Shown: positions 57,201 through 64,000 of the stretch, one piece after another
Layout: each line of letters begins with the position of its first letter
How positions within the stretch are numbered: the stretch's first letter is position 1
Assembly: GCF_018831695.1 (NCBI RefSeq)
Contig: NC_056701.1
Location: forward strand, 1,421,207-1,485,206
Direction: 5' to 3'
DNA length: 64,000 nucleotides
Source: Puntigrus tetrazona
Taxonomy: Eukaryota; Chordata; Actinopteri; Cypriniformes; Cyprinidae
Made by a program: the position numbers and the translations under genes
The notes under the pieces: model-generated
What the model was told of the DNA's origin: nothing
Seen by the model: only the letters and a program-made list of their open reading frames with translations
The model's database searches: none

Positions 57201-58405
57201 AATAGTGAGATGTCTGGTAATAAGTACAAAAAAACACCTCTTTCTCATATTTCAGACGCATTAATACTGTGATTAGTAATTAATTGAGCATCCTTGGTAA
57301 GTGTTCTTGAAGAAACTACTCTCCTTGATTATATACTGGTTACCTCAGAAGTTTATCAGTGACAAAGTCATGATCCTAAAATCCAAAATATTTACTTATT
57401 AGTTTGTTTGATCATAGTAGTAATTGTGATTGCAACGTACCACCTTCATTCCTTCATTGCTTAACTTTGCAAGTCTTGAACATCTTAACCTTTGGTGGAT
57501 GTGACATACACTTGGAAGTCAGGAACATTAACGTTCATCATCAGTTTCCGTTAAATTTCTTCGTGTAAAAACGGCCAAACTAAACGTTTACTAGGCCGAC
57601 TTTTAAAACCAGACGCATCTGAATAAAGTAGTAAATGAATGCGCTCTTAAAAGCGGTTGGTAACCGTAAAAAACGCACCCCTGTCTTCCGCGCGCTGCGT
57701 CGCACCACGGCCGATGATTTCATCCACTTTTCGGAGTATCTGAGAGCGCGGCGTGCTTTGAAGCCCGAGGAGTCCTCCGCCGCATTCCGCGGATATCTGC
57801 TGAACGCGTTCGTTCCCGCCGCGCGCCGCCTCGTCGGTCGTCACGATCACCGCGCGCTCCGCCGCCTGCTCCCCGAAGCAGTGCAGCACCGAGCTCAGCG
57901 TGTCTCGGTTCTTCTCGGTGAAGTCGCGGTGCTGCAGCACCAGTATGATGGCGTGCGGCTCCGGGGCGGTCAGCTTGGACACGTGGTGTGCTATCGTCTG
58001 TAGTCCGAGTCCCGGGGAGAGCAGGTTGCTCGAGATGACCACCGTGAGCTTCCTGTCCTCCACCGATCCGCTCAGCGTCTCCACGTCGGGCTGCGGGCTT
58101 CTCTTTCCAAACGCGTCCTTGTTTAAGATCAGGTTTCCCACTTTGGCGTTTTCTGAAGCGTTCTTGCCCACCAGAACAATCCTCAGGTCGCTCACTGAAA
58201 CACACAACAGAGAATCAAACCAACCGAGAACCGTTTATTGATTACTTAATTATTAAAAGCACTCGCGTGAAGTCGGGTTTGATCAGCTGTGGCTGACCAC
58301 ATTTAATACATAAAATGCAAGCTATTAACTAATTTCATTGAGTTATTAGTTAGTTGTGCTCACTGTTCGGGCGGCTACCGGGTGGGCTTTGGTCTCCCTT
58401 GGTTT
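48269..58405 (-). CDS. multi-domain GIMAP: three degenerate AIG1 domains, one canonical GTPase domain, long coiled coil (one gene or two)
   Basis: Minus-strand exons in order: 58405-58364 (basic leader, GDQSPPGSRPN); 58194-57679 (domain 1a, P-loop GKNASENAKVGN); 53971 to about 53435 or 53283 (domain 1b, GKSVSHNGRVRN, INTLHLL); 51956-51271 (domain 2, CGSDPAPKVS, VELPALSRL); 50197-48269 (domain 3, GRTGNGKSATGN, DTPGLF, FTRGDDLEN, then about 430 residues of Glu/Lys/Arg-rich coiled coil). The order matches the gene at 37340-41615, with domain 1 doubled. The first three joins keep phase 1. The domain 1b exon is open to a TGA at 53283 unless a gtgaga donor at 53434 is used, so two adjacent genes are possible. 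The last exon has several 1-nt frame breaks inside conserved motifs, either assembly errors or early decay. The start codon exon is not identified. The stop is at 48269-48271. Confidence 0.78.
50198..51270 (-). other. GIMAP intron, no other gene
   Basis: AT-rich sequence between the domain 2 and domain 3 exons. No repeat or gene recognised. Confidence 0.5.
52248..52509. mobile_element. palindromic MITE in a GIMAP intron
   Basis: Terminal inverted repeats of about 75 bp start taaagtaatagttca at each end. The centre holds another near-perfect inverted repeat (tgggtcaccattgacttc against gaagtcaatggtgaccca). The whole 262 bp can fold into one hairpin. No transposase is encoded. Partial copies occur at 21298 and 45300. 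Confidence 0.85.
52600..52775 (+). mobile_element. dispersed repeat with (TGAT)n tail, copy 2
   Basis: It ends tacaatctgtgttgttgaaa, gcactatataaataaaa and gtgattgattgatgg. Same family as 42040 and 62620. Confidence 0.65.
54444..56990 (+). mobile_element. L2-like non-LTR retrotransposon, internally deleted
   Basis: The element starts ccaagatggcgccg, a 5' start typical of such elements, and ends acaaataaaa followed by (tttgaa)n. Endonuclease peptides (LLANVQSLENKLDDLRARI, LLWFTETWLNPAVPDHAPYN) lie at 54765-54920. RT and C-terminal peptides (IIKFADDTVVVGLI at about 55970, TKELIVDFSTKQ, FWYLGVHITQDLSW, TNFY-like NFYTCTIESVLTG) lie at 55970-56612. Frame breaks are frequent, and the sequence jumps from the pre-RT linker (SLWQGLRNITDYK) straight to FADD near 55915, deleting most of the RT palm. 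It cannot be active. A 22-bp direct repeat (aaacttcactaattattaga..) lies just before the 5' end at 54386 and 54423. It sits in a GIMAP intron in opposite orientation. Confidence 0.88.
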
Positions 58406-59178
58406 CTATAAAATAAATGGACAAACAAACAAACAAACAGGCAGTTATTAATACCTGCGTTATTATAAGAGCAAGTAAACAAGACCGAGGAGAACGCGCG
58501 CATCTCGAAGTCTGACACGTGATCTGTTAAAAGTTGACTTGCATTTAAACAAAATCAAGTGAAGGTGCAATACTGAAAGATTGAATAGTTTTGAGTCAGC
58601 AAAGCAAAATATTATACATTTTATAGTTTGAATACTTTAATTAATTTGCCGTTATGGTGTAATCGAGCAGTTTTATAGCTGCTTTAGGCGCTTTAGGGAG
58701 CAGTAGGGAGCAGGTTGCCAGGTATTTTTCCGATTCTTTTAGCAAAACAGCTTCATCCGTTTGACAGCACACACTGAAGGCTCTCCACCGACTGAAGAAC
58801 AAGCTGAGAGTATTGTTTTGTGTTTGTGCTGTTTCTCCGTTCGTTTGTTCTGTTTGCGGGTGTTTTCTTTAGGTTTGTGTTGACGTGTAGAGACAGGATT
58901 TATAAGAAGAGATGAACATCTCGCAAGACACCCGAGATAAAGGAAATAAATCATGCGTGTTCCTTTAAAATAAAGTTAGATCAAACGGCCTTGTGAGTCA
59001 CTTCGAGGAGCCTAATATTACTTTGTAAGAGAAGCCTGGTTTTTGTTATTGATCAGAAGGTGCTCATATTTTGTTTGTTTTTTTTTAGGCTGAAGATGAA
59101 ATCCTAGAACCTCCTCTGGTTGGACATCACTTTTTTTAAAGGGGGCCAGTTTCGATGATTTGGACAGACCATTCTCTC
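58406..59178. other. upstream of the minus-strand GIMAP gene, no gene placed
   Basis: The missing GIMAP start-codon exon should lie here or further right, but I could not place it. No repeat except a short (aaac)n at about 58420. Confidence 0.35.
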
Positions 59179-60130
<952 letters not shown>

Positions 60131-60299
60131 ACATGCCACGCTCTGTGTTCAGTTACGCACTCCCTTGATCACGCGAGGACTGAGCGGAAATCGCGCGCGC
60201 AGTTATACTGTAGTCAACTAGACAGGGTTTTTAAATAAAACTATCGGTTTGCCGTACAGGGTGGTACTCACGCAGATTCTGCGCCATCTCTGCTTCCAG

Positions 60300-60632
60300 G
60301 TGTCCAAATCAGAGAAGAAATCTGATTCTGAAGGAGATCTGAAGGAAACGGTCGAGGAGGGGATGGAGGCAAAGGCCAGTCGTTTAATAAGAGCTCGACA
60401 CACACCACAGTGTAATAAACAGCAACACAACACGTTATATCAGCACTGCGGCCATCTGAAATCACGAAGAGAGCCTCGTTTTAAGACGGCCGTCGAACTA
60501 CTTCCATTCTCATCAGAGCGTCCATCTTCTCACCGGAACACGGGCCGCTCTCCCGAAACGAAAGTAAACGGCGCAGAAACGAAAGCCACCACAAGAGGAA
60601 GCAGTCCCGACCAGAAGAGACAGAACATACAG
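60300..60632 (+). CDS. candidate coding exon of an unidentified gene
   Basis: A 333-nt exon is bounded by ctgcttccag and a gtgcac donor, phase 0 on both sides. It is open throughout and encodes VSKSEKKSDSEGDLKETVEE, ASRLIRARHTP and GSSPDQKRQNIQ. Composition is hydrophilic and charged with no recognisable domain. The length makes chance openness unlikely but not impossible. No neighbouring exons were identified. Confidence 0.35.
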
Positions 60633-62619
60633 GTGCACCTAAAAACACACACTTTATTTGTTTCAGTCAAAGCGCGAGACTTCAGCGCGCGCTTTCAGCC
60701 CTTGCTTCTCCCGATTGGGAGGACTTTGATTAACCTCCACAGATCAGAACACGGGGACATGCCAGTCAGATCATTAAATCGTCGTCGTGCATTTTTGCAA
60801 TTTTACACCTAATGGTGTGCAACGATTACATTTCACAAAACTCAAAGTGCACGTCAAAAGCTGTCGGTATTTTCTCGCCTTGCTTTCAGTGACCTTTTCG
60901 CAAAATAGGGCCCTTATTCATCGTCTGGTGTCGTTTACAGCCTTTTATAGCTGCTCTGAATCTGTCATTTTAACCTTGGATCCATTCAAGCTCAATTTCC
61001 CGTAACGTTTTCATCCAAACCTTTTTTTTTTTGGCTGAAAAAAGAAATACTTAAACATCTGGGATGCGAGTAAATGATCAGGGACTTTCAGACAGAAACA
61101 GCTGGGTTTAGTCGATTAAAAGAAATCATCCATTGCTGGTAAAAGTTATTTCTGCATTCAAAAGGGTGCAATAAAATTTTTAAAGTGTGAAGTTTTTTTT
61201 TTTTTTTAAATAAGCACCTTTTGCTCACCAAGCCTGCATTTATTAGATCCAAAATACAGCAAAAGCAAAAATATTGTGAAATATTTTTACTATTTAAAAA
61301 AAAAAAAAACTTTATATTTGGTTTGCATAATATGTTATGCGTACGTTTATTGTGTATAAATACACACACATACAGTATATATTTAAAAAACGTTTACATT
61401 TGTATATGTATAATCATAATTTATAATGCGAGTAAACATATTTCATATATAAACCACCATTTTTTCTTTAAATATATACATGCATGTTTGTGTATTTATA
61501 TATACATTAAAAATATACAGAGCACACATACATATATCATGTTAACAACTTTTTTGTGTGTGGTTTGGGACAGAAATGATATTTCAAAAAATAGCAAGGA
61601 CACCTGAAAGAGTCAGCTGGAGTAAGGATGCTGAAAATCAGCGCCAAAGACACAGGAGTACATTACATTTGAAAATATATCCAGGAACATTTTTCGCTAT
61701 TTGTCTACAAACTATGAAGAATAAAACAGATTGAACGAAAGCCTGGTTATCTGAGGAAGCTTCAAACATCCGTGTCTCATTTACTCATTTACTCCAAAAA
61801 ACATTCAAGGCTGAAAAGAAGAAGAACTAGCGCTATTTACAACGGTAAAGTTCTCCATCCGGAGTGAAGATGTTTAAGGCATTTGCTTCCTCCGCTATCA
61901 TTGAGATGCTTCGTGTACATGATTCCTAAGCGTGACCCTGACATACAGCCATCGTTCCCCATCCCCTACAGCCGATGACCCCTCAGTAGTGAGCTCTACG
62001 CTCTCCACGGAGCTCCAGGGACCTTCAAACCAAACCATATTTCTGAAGAGTATCTGACGCAAACAGTTGATTTTAAACGCGCAGAAAAAGCAGCGAGGGC
62101 CCGTGTTTAGCTGCATACTAAACATTATAACGAGAGCCACACGGAGTTGGTTTTAAGTGCATTTCTTAAAATGATGAACGTTGGTGAGCCTCAGGCCTAT
62201 TAACTAAAAGCACTGGGTGTTTTGATGCCGACTAGAGTGTGATACTAATACGTTCTGCTAATGTTCTCCTTAAAGCCACGTTAAATGTCCTGAACGCCTA
62301 GTTTTGAAAGAGAGATGCGGGAGATTCCGTTCCATCGCCGCGGCAACCCTGGGAACGCTACTTTGGAACACTCCGGGAACGTTCCGATCGGAAAAAGCTT
62401 CCGAGTTACATGAGAAGAAACATTACTGGAGGAGCGTTCCAGAACGTTCTCACGCTTCTGTTTGATTTAAAGTGAACTGGAAGTTAAGTTCTGGGCTTCC
62501 AGTCAGAGGAGAACTGACCCCAACTGAGTCTGGTTTTTTTTCTCCATTCTGTATGGATGGGGTTTTGGTTCCTCTGTCTTGCTTTGTTGGGGACACTTAA
62601 CTTCTAGTGACTATCAGTG
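60633..62619. other. intergenic or tmem184b 3' region, no gene seen
   Basis: AT-rich sequence with poly-A/T runs near 61020, 61195 and 61300. A stretch at 62320-62450 has repeated ggaacgtt-like motifs similar to those near 19130-19280. No supported gene. Confidence 0.45.
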
Positions 62620-62785
62620 AATTGATTACAGAGAGCGTCTCTGCATTTAATAACAAACTGTTCACTCTTGTCATTATACATCCCTGTCATTATATTCTTC
62701 TGCTTTATACTGTTCAGTGCTTTGATACAACCTGTGTTGTTAAAAGTGCTTTATAAATAAAAATGATTGATTGATTGATTGATTT
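62620..62785 (+). mobile_element. dispersed repeat with (TGAT)n tail, copy 3
   Basis: Shares tgtcattatacatccctg, ctgttcagtgctttgataca, tgtgttgttaaaagtgct and the (tgat)n end with 42040-42150 (inverted) and 52600-52775. Confidence 0.75.
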
Positions 62786-62906
62786 GTGGTGGCTTTATTT
62801 AAAAGGTTTGAGAAGCGCTGGATAAACCGCACTCTGCCTGGAAGCGCCCATGCTGCCTAAACGTGCTGTCTATGTAGGGCTCGCGGCGCTTGTGAGCGAG
62901 CGGGCG

Positions 62907-63356
62907 TCAGAACTCGTCGTCGGAGCTGAGCAGCAGGGTTTTCTCGTTGCTGCAGCTGTTGGAGCGGCTCAGCGGCTCCGAGCGGCTCTGCTGGGTGTAC
63001 TGCTGGTACGCCGGAGAGAAGTTATGGATGGCGTCCTGCAGCATGTCGCCCGGATTCATCGTCTCCTTCAGACTGCTGGAGATGCTCATGGGAGCACAGC
63101 GACCTGAAACAAACAGCACAACAGTTCCCTATTCACACAGGAAGTCTGTGAGGGGGGGGATCGAAGGAAGACCTGGCAACAGCCTGAGAAAACCATCTAC
63201 ACAAATCTGAACATGAATGAATTAAAATATATTGACTTCCAACAATATGAACAATGCTACAGAAAAATAAACTCTTAAATATGTAGTTTGGAAGAGATTA
63301 TTTGTAGAAAAATGTTACGTATGTATTCATATATTTCAGTAATAATTATATATATA

Positions 63357-63433
<77 letters not shown>

Positions 63434-64000
63434 TTTTATAAAAATATTATTGTTTTTTACTAGAGTATTTACACCTGCAACAACTAGAACTGGATAATAG
63501 TAGTAGTAATAATATTAATAATTGCATTCACATTTGATAAAAAATGTAAAAAATCCTCAAAATATTAAAATTTTATTGTAAAAAAAAAAGTAAATTTAAA
63601 TGACACGAAAGTTCCCTAACAGACACACAGAATGTGTTTTAAAGTGAATCATGCATTTAATGAAGGCTTAAAACTTACCGTACTGGCCATAGATGGGAAC
63701 ACAACCTGAGAGAGACAGAGATGGACAGAGAATACACAGACAAGATGACCGCCGTGAAATTAACAGATGAGAACGAAACACAAACCCAGGAAAGAGAGAT
63801 GACGCGATAGAGAGGAAGGAACAGAGAAAGACCTTCAGACTTCACCGAAATAAGTCTCGGAGCACCTGGCAACCGTGAAACAGAAATACAGCCCAAGGAC
63901 CGTTACCCTGAACGTCCAGTCTCTTGTCCATGTAGACCTTGTAGGTGAACGCGTGTCTGAGCGCCAGAGCGGCGAAGAACATCTCGATGCAGATGATGAA
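62907..64000 (-). CDS. tmem184b: tmem184b, last three exons (gene continues past the window)
   Basis: TMEM184B is a seven-pass endomembrane protein linked to axon maintenance. The minus strand shows a partial exon 64000-63907 (FIICIEMFFAALALRHAFTY, then KVYMDKRLDVQ: the last membrane segment and following loop), a 27-nt microexon 63705-63679, and the final exon 63103-62907 (RCAPMSISSSLKETMNPG, DAIHNFSPAYQQYTQQ, NEKTLLLSSDDEF-stop). The C-terminal NEKTLLLSSDDEF matches the vertebrate protein exactly as I recall it. Phases are all 1, so the protein stays in frame with or without the microexon. Compared with the human tail, the segment before NEKTLL is shorter, and one Lys after CAPM is missing. 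The gene is clean in frame, in contrast to sox10 at the other end. The paralogue TMEM184A is less similar. Confidence 0.93.
63362..63428. repeat. (TA)n microsatellite in a tmem184b intron
   Basis: A nearly pure TA repeat of about 65 bp lies between the final exon and the microexon. Confidence 0.95.

Overview
The window looks like a nuclear scaffold from a ray-finned fish, most likely a cyprinid or close relative. The evidence is spliced vertebrate genes (sox10, a MICAL-like gene, tmem184b), C2H2 zinc-finger genes of the fish-specific FiNZ type, multi-domain fish GIMAP (AIG1) GTPases, and Tc1, L2-like, LTR and MITE debris in AT-rich DNA full of (CA)n. No bacterial or CRISPR features are present. 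The assembly is a draft: there are about 16 N-gaps, and five single-N joins. Three of those joins (12232, 17919, 20248) are flanked by near-identical repeats, as are two of the N-run gaps. Frame-breaking indels occur in otherwise conserved genes (sox10, one GIMAP exon).

Layout: 1-4447, sox10 on the minus strand in three coding exons. 4448-8801, GC-rich upstream DNA with no gene recognised. 8902-13596, gapped minus-strand tandem exons of an LRR-like fish repeat protein, mixed with a solo-LTR candidate and a Tc1 transposase fragment. 14854-23641, a minus-strand zinc-finger cluster: one two-exon FiNZ-type gene, one fragment cut by a retroelement tail, and one exon with eleven zinc-finger units. 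25254-26259, a single-domain GIMAP gene (+). 29494-31790, the 5' half of a micall1-like gene (+: CH domain, LIM domain, and a linker with a 21-bp coding minisatellite). 32401-33434, a chain of small minus-strand exons of unknown identity. 37340-41615, a three-domain GIMAP gene (+). 42779-43045, another GIMAP fragment (+). 46018-48265, a non-autonomous LTR element with a 5-bp target duplication. 48269-58405, a four-domain GIMAP gene or gene pair (-) convergent with the first, carrying a MITE and a dead L2-like element in its introns. 59179-60130, a large (CA)n tract. 60300-60632, an unidentified candidate exon. 62907-64000, the 3' end of tmem184b (-).

In mammals SOX10, MICALL1 and TMEM184B also lie near one another. 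Here zinc fingers and GIMAPs, both fast-evolving families, sit between these conserved anchors. FiNZ proteins are reported to repress retroelements and GIMAPs are immune GTPases. The most interesting signal is the GIMAP genes: each strings together AIG1-like domains whose nucleotide-binding motifs are lost but replaced by shared alternative motifs, ending in one canonical GTPase domain with a coiled coil.
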